Origin: Bacteroidaceae bacterium
GTDB taxonomy: Bacteria; Bacteroidota; Bacteroidia; Bacteroidales; Bacteroidaceae
DNA length: 32,144 bases
Reading direction: 5' to 3'
NCBI GenBank assembly: GCA_024401225.1
Contig: JAKSLM010000032.1
Coordinates: 1-32,144 of the forward strand
Positions 1 through 6,638 of the stretch are shown in pieces. Both the position numbers and the translations under genes were made by a program. The number at the start of each line of letters is the position of its first letter. Position 1 is the stretch's first letter. The notes beneath the pieces were generated by a model. That model saw only the letters and a list, made by a program, of their open reading frames with translations. It ran no database searches and was not told where the DNA came from.

Positions 1-1
1 T

Positions 2-346
2 GCGTTGGTGGCTCATGTGGCATGCTCAGCTGATAGCGTGGTGCACACTCTTGACCTTCAGTTTGATGAGCTGGACTATTGGCTGGATGGCGTGTGCAGC
101 GATATGGACTCTGCTGCGCTGCCAGGGCAGGGTGTGAAGCACATTCGCATCAGGAATGGTACACTGAATAGTCAGACGAGCGAGGCACGACTCTCGTACG
201 ATGACTACAAGTCGAATGTTGAATCTACACATAAGGCGAGGGATCAACCGAGCACGCAGGTGAGCTTCAACTATATGGTGGCACTCGCTCTGCTCCTGCT
301 CATGTTGATCACGATAGTACGCATAAGACTCCCGACACGTTTATGA
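2..346 (+). CDS. C-terminal fragment of an unknown membrane protein (5' truncated by window edge)
   Basis: The reading frame is open from the left edge (GCG TTG GTG...) to a TGA at 344-346, so this is probably the end of a longer gene and not a gene starting at the TTG at 5. About 90 mostly polar residues are followed by one hydrophobic segment near the C-terminus (NYMVALALLLLMLITIV) and a short basic tail (RIRLPTRL). That is the pattern of a C-terminal membrane anchor with its tail in the cytoplasm. I do not recognise the family. Codon use resembles the neighbouring genes. The stop codon lies inside the loop of a strong hairpin (323-361), which fits a real gene end. Confidence 0.5.
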   Translation, partial: ALVAHVACSADSVVHTLDLQFDELDYWLDGVCSDMDSAALPGQGVKHIRIRNGTLNSQTSEARLSYDDYKSNVESTHKARDQPSTQVSFNYMVALALLLLMLITIVRIRLPTRL

Positions 347-361
347 TGTCGGGAGTCTTAT
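323..361. terminator. 14-bp perfect hairpin terminator
   Basis: Positions 323-336 (ATAAGACTCCCGAC) are exactly complementary to 348-361, with an 11-nt loop. A short T-rich stretch (TCTTTTGG) follows on the plus strand. The stem overlaps the last codons of the leftmost coding region, whose TGA falls in the loop. It may also act in the opposite direction. Confidence 0.8.
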
Positions 362-520
362 CTTTTGGTGAAATAATGGTGATAAAAAGTGATAGGCGTC
401 ACCGCCACCACCATTGTAACAAACTATATATCCGCACGATACAAGAAGAATGGTAATAAGTGATAAGTATCATCAAAAAAAATACACGGACGAGGTACCA
501 TGCTCCACTTTCTACACGAA
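362..520. other. short intergenic region between convergent genes
   Basis: This stretch lies between the end of the plus-strand fragment and the end of the minus-strand lipoprotein gene. A weak inverted repeat, AATGGTG (375-381) with CACCATT (409-415), is visible. No RNA gene or convincing ORF is seen. Confidence 0.3.
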
Positions 521-1117
521 TCAGTTACTGCGCTCAAAGATGCTCTCTACGTTGCCGTGGCCAAGGACAAGGTTCTCATCGTCGAGGGCAAGGATGTCGA
601 AGGTGTCGACTGGAGCGGGTGCCTCAGAGCCGATGCGGCGAGGTGACTGGAGAAGGAGGAGGCCGTCGCTGATGCTCCAGCGCTCGTAGTCGACGTTCAT
701 GCCGTAGGTGCTGGCTGTGCCGTTGATGTTGAGTTCAAGGCTCTGCTCGTGGCCATCGGCTGCGCGCTGGCTCCAGAGGTGGGCAAGGGATGTGAGGTTG
801 ACTGCCATGGTTATGACGTTCTCGCCCGATGCCGAGGCGTAGACTATGTCGATCTTGTCGCCCACGCTTACGCTGCCTGCCACCACGCTCTCGGGAGCGT
901 TGACGTAGATGGTGTCGCCCGCCTCGTTGATGACTTCGATGACGTTCATGCTTGTGCCATCGCCCACGATGCCTATGGTTTCGACGATGTCGGGAATGGA
1001 GTCGAGGGTCTTGATGATGATGGTGTCAGAGCCGTCGTCGGTCTTGTTGCCTCCCTTGCACGAATAGAGGATGCAAGGCAGAAGCAGGAGCAGGAGGGGG
1101 TATCGTAAGAGTTTCAT
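521..1117 (-). CDS. lipocalin-like lipoprotein
   Basis: 198 aa. A hydrophobic signal ends in a lipobox with Cys20 (LYSC followed by KGGNK), so this should be an exported lipoprotein. The absence of Asp at +2 fits outer-membrane or surface delivery. The C-terminal half resembles the lipocalin-like domain of small Bacteroidales lipoproteins: an N-GTAS segment, then YERWSISDGLLLLQ, then a D-T-F-D-I-L-x-L-D-x-x-x-L-V-L ending. The middle (MAVNLTSLAHLW) matches the usual start of that domain. The ligand and role are unknown. It has its own promoter directly after the ddh terminator, so it is probably monocistronic. The ATG at 1115-1117 is the only start that gives a full signal peptide. Family assignment is by pattern only. 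Confidence 0.7.
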   Translation of the reverse strand: MKLLRYPLLLLLLPCILYSCKGGNKTDDGSDTIIIKTLDSIPDIVETIGIVGDGTSMNVIEVINEAGDTIYVNAPESVVAGSVSVGDKIDIVYASASGENVITMAVNLTSLAHLWSQRAADGHEQSLELNINGTASTYGMNVDYERWSISDGLLLLQSPRRIGSEAPAPVDTFDILALDDENLVLGHGNVESIFERSN

Positions 1118-1145
1118 CGTTATAAGTTGTTTTGCTTAGCTGATG

Positions 1146-1153
1146 CAAAGTAA
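1146..1153 (-). promoter_or_regulatory. putative -7 box for the lipoprotein gene
   Basis: The minus strand reads TTACTTTG followed by CA, one base from the Bacteroidetes -7 consensus TAnnTTTG. It lies about 28 nt upstream of the ATG. It sits immediately downstream of the poly-U end of the ddh terminator. Confidence 0.45.
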
Positions 1154-1154
1154 C

Positions 1155-1186
1155 AAAAAAAGGTTCAAAGCACAAAGCTTTGAACC
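1155..1186 (-). terminator. rho-independent terminator of ddh
   Basis: On the minus strand a perfect 10-bp stem (GGTTCAAAGC at 1177-1186 and its partner at 1162-1171) with a 5-nt loop is followed by seven U residues (the A run at 1155-1161). It lies 33 nt after the ddh stop codon. Confidence 0.85.
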
Positions 1187-1218
1187 GATTATTTTTATGT
1201 TTACGCACATTTTAATGC

Positions 1219-2118
1219 TTATACGAGGTGGCGGATGAGTTCTTCCTTATCGCCGTAGAGCATGTCGATGACTGGAATCTCAATCATTGTGTAGGCTCCT
1301 GGCTGCTGCTTCAATGATGCACGTGCTACGTTGACGAGCACCTGTGCTGTGAGGGCAGGGTTGTTGATCTTCATGTTGAACTCGAAGAGCTGGTTGTGTG
1401 TCATGCCTGACACGCCCTTGCGTACGAGGTTGACACCGTGGCCTACGTCGTTGAGTGCATCGACTGATGGTACCTGGAATACGTGTGTCTCATCGCTTGC
1501 GAAGTATGGATCGGCCTTGATTGCTGCTGTAACTGCATCGAGGTCGGCACCTTCCTCAAGTTCTACGTATACCATGCGGCGGTGGATGCCTTCACCCACT
1601 GGGATGGTCATTGAGAGTGCATCCTTGACGCCTTCCTTCGAACGTACGCATACGCTGTGTCCCATTGAGCGGCCTGGACCGAAGTTGGTGTAGCTGATGC
1701 CCTTAGGAGCGAGGCTCTCCATGAGTGAACGTACGATTGAGTCAGAACCTGGATCCCAACCTGCCGAGATGATGCTGACTGCATTGTTTGCCTTTGCTAC
1801 TGCATCGAGCGAACGACGGAGGTCTACGATCTGTGTGTGGATGTCGAACGAGTCAACTGTGTTTATGCCGAGAGCAAGACACTGCTTTGCATATTCCTCG
1901 ACCTTGCGTGTAGGTGTAGCGAGGATGGCTACCTGAACGTTGTCGAGTTCCTGGATGTTCTTTACTACTGGGATACCTGCGAGTTCTGCTGGCTTGTCTG
2001 CATCGCCGTTGCGACGTACTACGCCTGCTACTTCAAAATCTGGTGAAGCCAAGAGTGCTTCAAGAGTGTACTTGCCAATGTTGCCGTATCCGACAATGGC
2101 GGCTCTGATTTTTGCCAT
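1219..2118 (-). CDS. ddh: meso-diaminopimelate D-dehydrogenase
   Basis: 299 aa, the usual length for this enzyme. It catalyses the NADPH-dependent reductive amination of tetrahydrodipicolinate to meso-diaminopimelate in the cytoplasm, a one-step branch of lysine and peptidoglycan-precursor synthesis. The N-terminal Rossmann motif GYGNIG (residues 10-15) binds NADP. Later family signatures are visible: ILATPTRKV, SAGWDPGSDS, the FGPGRSMGHSV substrate loop and the C-terminal FEFNMKINNPALTAQVLVNVARA segment. The next upstream gene, 84 nt away, encodes MltG, another cell-wall enzyme. I see no TAnnTTTG box in that gap, so co-transcription with mltG is possible. The hairpin at 1155-1186 ends the transcript. 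The start codon at 2118 begins MAKIRAAIVG, directly before the Rossmann fold. Confidence 0.95.
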   Translation of the reverse strand: MAKIRAAIVGYGNIGKYTLEALLASPDFEVAGVVRRNGDADKPAELAGIPVVKNIQELDNVQVAILATPTRKVEEYAKQCLALGINTVDSFDIHTQIVDLRRSLDAVAKANNAVSIISAGWDPGSDSIVRSLMESLAPKGISYTNFGPGRSMGHSVCVRSKEGVKDALSMTIPVGEGIHRRMVYVELEEGADLDAVTAAIKADPYFASDETHVFQVPSVDALNDVGHGVNLVRKGVSGMTHNQLFEFNMKINNPALTAQVLVNVARASLKQQPGAYTMIEIPVIDMLYGDKEELIRHLV

Positions 2119-2202
2119 AGTTCTTTAATCTTTTTTATTTTGGGTTGTTTATGTGTATTGCGTTTTCTATGCTGTTTATAGTCCTTCACTCACGACTCTG
2201 TT

Positions 2203-3222
2203 TTACTTCTTTATTCCTCTTGCATTGAGTGCCTGCTGGTAGCGGCGTGCGTTCTGCAGGTGCTCGGCATAGCTGGACGTAAAGTTGTGGCTGCCGGAGA
2301 AGTCTTCCTTGGCACACATGTAGAGGTAGGAGTTATGGTCATAGTTGAGCACGGCATCTATGCCTGCCACGGTTGGGATGCGTATCGGTCCCGGAGGTAG
2401 TCCCTTGTACACGTAGGTGTTGTAAGGGGAGTCGTAACGTGTCTGCTCAAGTGATACTCGGCGGATGCCGAAGTCGCCGATGGCGAAGATGACGGTTGGA
2501 TCGCTCTGCAGCAGCATGCCTATCTCAAGGCGATGGATGTAAAGGCCTGCGATGGTGGCTTTTTCGGGTCCATAACTGGTCTCGCTTTCCACGATTGAGG
2601 CTATCGTTGTCACTTCTTCGGGTGTGAAGCCTATCGATTCTGCCTTTGCAAGGCGCTCCTTGTTCCAGAATGCTTCCTTTTCACGCTGAAGGCGGTTGAT
2701 GAGCTGCTTGGCCGAGATGTTCCAGTACACTTCGTATGTATTTGGAATAAAGAGACATGGAAGTGATGCCTCTGTGTAGCCCATGTCGCCCATGACTTCA
2801 TCGCTATGCAGTACGGCATGGATGTCGTCAGCGCTGATCATGAGCGATTCGGCTATACGCTCCACGAGATTATCGACTGTGCGCACGTTTGGCACTACAA
2901 GCTTGACTGGTATCTGGTGGCCGTTGGCAAGACTGCGCACCAGGTCGTAGTTGCTGACTCCCGGTTCGATGGCATATTTGCCTGTGCGTGGAGTCTTGAA
3001 CCGCTTGAGGGTAGACATGAACTGGAAACCATCCATGCTCTTCGCATGTGCGGCATCCTGTACTTTTGCCATCAAGGAGTCCATTGAGTCGTCGGCATCT
3101 ACGTAGATGAAGGATGTCTCGGACAGTTGGTAGGGTGATGAGAATAGAAGGTAACCCGCATATACCGCTCCAAGGGCACAAAGCATGATGAGTAGACCAA
3201 CAATTCTTACTATTTTTTTCAT
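2203..3222 (-). CDS. mltG: endolytic peptidoglycan transglycosylase MltG
   Basis: 339 aa. The protein has one N-terminal membrane helix (residues about 5-28, cytoplasm to periplasm). A LysM-like subdomain is followed by the YceG/MltG domain. The family signature TTIASIVESETSYG contains the likely catalytic Glu212, and MLLQSDPTVIFAIG matches the LQTDPTVIYG motif. The segments Y.SPYNTYVYKGLPPGPI and PG..AI...L.. complete the domain. MltG cleaves nascent glycan strands near the membrane and sets their length. It is divergent from the signalling operon. A -7 box (TAACTTTG) lies about 20 nt upstream, so the 5' leader would be very short. It stands next to ddh, which makes meso-DAP for the same polymer. 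Confidence 0.93.
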   Translation of the reverse strand: MKKIVRIVGLLIMLCALGAVYAGYLLFSSPYQLSETSFIYVDADDSMDSLMAKVQDAAHAKSMDGFQFMSTLKRFKTPRTGKYAIEPGVSNYDLVRSLANGHQIPVKLVVPNVRTVDNLVERIAESLMISADDIHAVLHSDEVMGDMGYTEASLPCLFIPNTYEVYWNISAKQLINRLQREKEAFWNKERLAKAESIGFTPEEVTTIASIVESETSYGPEKATIAGLYIHRLEIGMLLQSDPTVIFAIGDFGIRRVSLEQTRYDSPYNTYVYKGLPPGPIRIPTVAGIDAVLNYDHNSYLYMCAKEDFSGSHNFTSSYAEHLQNARRYQQALNARGIKK

Positions 3223-3241
3223 TGAGTTGCGAATTTGGTGG

Positions 3242-3249
3242 CAAAGTTA
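3242..3249 (-). promoter_or_regulatory. -7 box for mltG
   Basis: The minus strand reads TAACTTTG (consensus TAnnTTTG), 20 nt before the mltG ATG. No clear TTTG -33 box is seen at the usual spacing. Confidence 0.6.
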
Positions 3250-3354
3250 CATCTTTTTTACGATTTTCATGACGAAAAGAGACTTTTTTTTACAATAAAC
3301 AGCAAAATGTCATACATAGGCAGGCATAATAAGGTGTTTTTTTCTGTAATTATC

Positions 3355-3385
3355 ATTGTTAATTGATAAATAATATGTATATTTG
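3355..3385 (+). promoter_or_regulatory. promoter of the partner-switch operon
   Basis: A perfect Bacteroidetes -7 box, TATATTTG (3378-3385), is preceded by ATTG (3355-3358) as a -33 element with a 19-nt spacer. Transcription should start near 3390. This places the ATG at 3363 upstream of the transcript, so the STAS gene must begin at 3429 or 3456. Confidence 0.7.
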
Positions 3386-3455
3386 CCGCCAATTATTATT
3401 CATTAAAATTATACCGGTGGAAACGGTCATGGATTCCACCACAAATCACGATAAT

Positions 3456-3758
3456 ATGGAATTAATCATCAAAAACGAAGGTGACACCATCACTGGTGTA
3501 TTGTCAGGACGCCTCGACACAGCTGCCTCAACTCAGTTTGCAACAGATATGCAGCCATTAGTTGACAATGCAGGAAAGCATATCGTACTGGACTGCAACA
3601 AACTGGAATTCATCAGTTCTTCTGGTCTGCGCCTGTTCCTCACTCTGCGCAAGGCTGCTACCGCAAAGGGCGGTGACATCACCATCACAGGCATGAACGC
3701 CGACATTCGTCAGGTGTTCACCATCACAGGATTCTTCCCTCTCTTTAAGTTTGTCTAA
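3456..3758 (+). CDS. STAS-domain anti-sigma factor antagonist (RsbV-like)
   Basis: 100 aa from the ATG at 3456. This start is preferred because the STAS fold begins at once (MELIIKNEGDTITGVLSGRLD) and the preceding bases are A-rich. An in-frame ATG at 3429 would add nine residues. The one at 3363 is excluded by the promoter at 3378-3385. The domain is a single STAS module. The segment LEFISSSGLRLF matches the phosphorylation loop of RsbV/SpoIIAA, with Ser55 as the likely phosphoacceptor. When dephosphorylated, such proteins bind and sequester an RsbW-type kinase. It is the first gene of the locus and ends 13 nt before the receiver-phosphatase gene, its probable activator. The RsbW-like partner lies at the far end of the same locus (12756-13166). 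Confidence 0.85.
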   Translation: MELIIKNEGDTITGVLSGRLDTAASTQFATDMQPLVDNAGKHIVLDCNKLEFISSSGLRLFLTLRKAATAKGGDITITGMNADIRQVFTITGFFPLFKFV

Positions 3759-3771
3759 GTAAGAAAAGCGA

Positions 3772-4935
3772 ATGGCAATAAAAATATTAAGTGTTGATGA
3801 CGAGGTGGACCTTGAGCTCCTCCTCACCCAATACTTTCGCAGAAAAATACGCAAGGGCGAATACGAGTTCTTCTTTGCCCACAATGGCTTGGAAGCCTTG
3901 CAGGTGCTCCTCCAGCATCCTGATATCGACATCATCCTGAGCGACATCAACATGCCGGAGATGGACGGTCTCACCATGCTCACAAAGATAAACGAGATGC
4001 GCAACCCTGCTCTCAAGTGCATCATGGTTAGTGCCTATGGCGATATGGACAACATACGCCACGCCATGAACAACGGCGCCTTCGACTTTGCCACAAAGCC
4101 TATTGACCTCGATGACCTTCAGGTCACAATCGACAAGGCCATAGAGCAAATCACCTACATACGCAGCGCACAGAAGGAGCACAAGCAGCTGGTAGACATA
4201 CAAGGAGACCTCTCGGTAGCAAGAGAAATCCAGAAGGCCATACTACCTCGCAACTTCACACTCAAGATGCCTGATGAGGGCGGAGTGGAGATAAGCGCCT
4301 CGATGAATGCTGCCAAGGATGTGGGCGGCGACTTTTACGACTTCTTCAAGATTGATGATGAGCGCTTTGCATTCACAATAGCCGACGTGAGCGGCAAGGG
4401 AGTGCCGGCTGCCATCTTCATGGCTGTGAGCCGCACGCTGATCAAAGCCACAGGAATGCAGGGTGTGCCTTCGGCCGAATGTATGTGCAAGGCTAACGAT
4501 ATGCTGAGCGGCGAGAGCGTAGACAATATGTTTGTCACCGTGTTCTACGGAGTATACAACGCCAAGACAGGTGTGATCGACTTCACCAATGCCGGCCACA
4601 ATCCACCTTACGTATTGCACAACGACGGCAGCGTGGAGGCTCTGCCTGTAGCCGGCAACATCGTGCTGGGAGCATTTGAGGGGCTACCTTTCACTTCAGG
4701 CAGCATCACCCTCCAGCCAGGCGAGACGCTCTACATGTTTACCGATGGTGTAACAGAGGCAGAGAACATGAACCACGAACAGTTTGGAGAAGCATATCTT
4801 AAGAGTTCGCTGGAACAGCTCAAGGGTGCATCGCCAAAGGACATCATCGCTGACATAGAGCAGAAGGTAAAGGCCTTTGCCGGCGAAGCTCCTCAGAGTG
4901 ATGATGTGACTCAACTCGTAATCAAGAGAAAGTGA
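3772..4935 (+). CDS. response regulator with PP2C/SpoIIE-type phosphatase output (RsbU-like)
   Basis: 387 aa, cytoplasmic. The receiver domain (about 1-125) carries the acidic pair D9/D10, the phosphoacceptor D58 in ILSDINMPEMDG, and K109 in FATKPID, so it looks functional. A short helical linker (about 126-160) contains the LSVAREIQKAILP segment typical of SpoIIE-type regulators. The PPM phosphatase domain (about 165-387) keeps the metal-binding Asp residues: D187 in VGGDFYDFF, D205 in IADVSGKGVPAA, and D377/D378 in QSDDVTQLV. It should dephosphorylate the upstream STAS protein when its receiver is phosphorylated, most simply by the kinase at 9420-10265. Its TGA overlaps the GTG start of the next gene by 4 nt, indicating translational coupling. 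Confidence 0.92.
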   Translation: MAIKILSVDDEVDLELLLTQYFRRKIRKGEYEFFFAHNGLEALQVLLQHPDIDIILSDINMPEMDGLTMLTKINEMRNPALKCIMVSAYGDMDNIRHAMNNGAFDFATKPIDLDDLQVTIDKAIEQITYIRSAQKEHKQLVDIQGDLSVAREIQKAILPRNFTLKMPDEGGVEISASMNAAKDVGGDFYDFFKIDDERFAFTIADVSGKGVPAAIFMAVSRTLIKATGMQGVPSAECMCKANDMLSGESVDNMFVTVFYGVYNAKTGVIDFTNAGHNPPYVLHNDGSVEALPVAGNIVLGAFEGLPFTSGSITLQPGETLYMFTDGVTEAENMNHEQFGEAYLKSSLEQLKGASPKDIIADIEQKVKAFAGEAPQSDDVTQLVIKRK

Positions 4936-6590
4936 AAATACCACGTGCGAACATATACTCCTTAGCAGGACTTGCAGTAATCGCAGCCACTGCGGTGATA
5001 AGTTATCAGGTTGGCAAAAGCCAGTCGGACAGCCTCATCGCGTCGCTTACCGAGCAGGTCGACTCGCTTCGCAAGGGAGAGATGGACGCAGCGATAGTGA
5101 AGCGTGTCAGCCAGCAGATGGAGGACATTGCCTATCAGCAAAAGGCAGTATCGGACAAGCAGCGCGAGCACGCCGAGGAGCAGTCGAAACTCGCCATCAA
5201 GATGCGCGACATGGCCGAACAGGAGAGCCGTGCAGCACGCGAGGCAGAAGGCAAGGCTGTGGAAGCTCTCGATGAGGCTGAAGCACAGCGCAACAATGCC
5301 CGCCAGCAGCAGTTGGTGGCTGAGCAGCAGCGCGACCAAGCCACCCGTTCGAAAAACAGGGCCGACACCCTCAACTACCGAATGCAAGGACGTACATTGG
5401 CTTCCACATCGCTCATACAGCGCGATGCCAACGATCTCGATGTGTCCGATGCGTTGGCCTACACGAGTTGGTATTTCCTGAACAAATATGAAGGCAACGA
5501 CTTCTTCTCCACCACTTTCCGTGCCTTGCAGAAAGCAACAGGCAGCATGTACCAGAGCACGATGCAGAAGCATGGAGCTGTCAATGGAGTGGCTGTAGTT
5601 CCCAACCTGTCAAAGCAATGCGTGGCCGTATCGAACTACGGAGAGATAGAACTGCTGACAGACAAGGGCGATCGCATAGCATCGAAGGTGCTGCTATCCG
5701 ACAACGCGTACGACTTCCGCGACGTATGGGCAGGGCAGAAAGGCATCTATGCTCTGAGCGTCAAGGGAACACTCTGCGTGGTAAGCTACAACGGAGCAAA
5801 GATTCACACCGTGACACTCCCTGCTGACACCTACGTCCGACTCATCCATGTAGACAGCAACACGCTTGCTGCCGTAGGCAGAAAGTCAATGTGCTGGTAC
5901 ACATTCTCCACAGGCGAGGTGAGCAAACCGCTGAACTTCCAAAGCCAGATGTCGGCTGTTGCCAAGCGCAAGGACGTGATCAGCGTGTTCTTTGCCGATG
6001 GAAAATATGCAGAGGTGGACAAGGCGCACAAGATAGTGCAGAAAACTCCTATCACAAAGGAGATTGTGACCGTTGCCCACTACGATGAGGAGCTGGACTG
6101 CTTCTATTTAGGAACAAAGGACGGACCTGTCTACCCTTTCAACCGATACAATCGCAAGGTAGAGCTGTTGAACGCCCATGTAGCACAGCCTACGTGCATT
6201 GCCAATGTGGGATCGATACTCATCACCGGAGGTTACGACAAGTCGGCATTTGTGTGGCAGATGGACAATCTCTACTTCGAGTCGGGACTGAACTTCCGCC
6301 AGGAACTTGCGCTTCAGAAATCAGCCAAGGCTCCTGAGCGCATGTCGAACTTGCCAAAGGAATGGGTAGTGCCTGCAGAGTTGGATTTTGACGGATGGAT
6401 ACTGTCGCTCTGCGGTGATGCCAGAAACAGAACCGTATGGGCAGGTACATCGACCGGAAAGGTGGTACGCATGATGGCAGATACAAAGGACATGGCTGCC
6501 ATCCTGCACGCCAAGATGAAGCGAGGCCTGAGCGAGAGCGAATGGACCAGATACGTCGGATCCGCTATTCCTTACGTAAAAATGAAATAA
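4932..6590 (+). CDS. membrane-anchored coiled-coil / WD40-like beta-propeller protein
   Basis: 552 aa, starting at a GTG that overlaps the preceding stop (GTGA). A single N-terminal hydrophobic helix (residues about 8-27) is followed by a long Glu/Gln/Arg-rich coiled coil (about 30-150). Next comes a helical block, GRTLASTSLIQ...DALAYTSWYFLNK, then weak beta-propeller repeats (about 210-530; for example TCIANVGSILITGGYDKSAFVWQMD, a clear WD40-type blade). The order coiled coil, LAxxSL...LAL-helices, WD40 blades resembles the C-terminal part of nSTAND-WD40 signalling proteins, but there is no NTPase domain. I infer a scaffold or sensor within this locus. The side of the membrane is uncertain: the helix could be an uncleaved anchor with the propeller in the periplasm. 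No catalytic residues are recognised. Confidence 0.7.
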   Translation: MKIPRANIYSLAGLAVIAATAVISYQVGKSQSDSLIASLTEQVDSLRKGEMDAAIVKRVSQQMEDIAYQQKAVSDKQREHAEEQSKLAIKMRDMAEQESRAAREAEGKAVEALDEAEAQRNNARQQQLVAEQQRDQATRSKNRADTLNYRMQGRTLASTSLIQRDANDLDVSDALAYTSWYFLNKYEGNDFFSTTFRALQKATGSMYQSTMQKHGAVNGVAVVPNLSKQCVAVSNYGEIELLTDKGDRIASKVLLSDNAYDFRDVWAGQKGIYALSVKGTLCVVSYNGAKIHTVTLPADTYVRLIHVDSNTLAAVGRKSMCWYTFSTGEVSKPLNFQSQMSAVAKRKDVISVFFADGKYAEVDKAHKIVQKTPITKEIVTVAHYDEELDCFYLGTKDGPVYPFNRYNRKVELLNAHVAQPTCIANVGSILITGGYDKSAFVWQMDNLYFESGLNFRQELALQKSAKAPERMSNLPKEWVVPAELDFDGWILSLCGDARNRTVWAGTSTGKVVRMMADTKDMAAILHAKMKRGLSESEWTRYVGSAIPYVKMK

Positions 6591-6638
6591 AGTATACTGC
6601 ATAAATCAAGTTAAAGAAGAAGTATTAGATACGTTAAA

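Noticed and set aside
3363-3455. Upstream start for the STAS gene
   Set aside because: The first 66 nt contain the -7 box at 3378-3385, and the added residues do not belong to the STAS fold.
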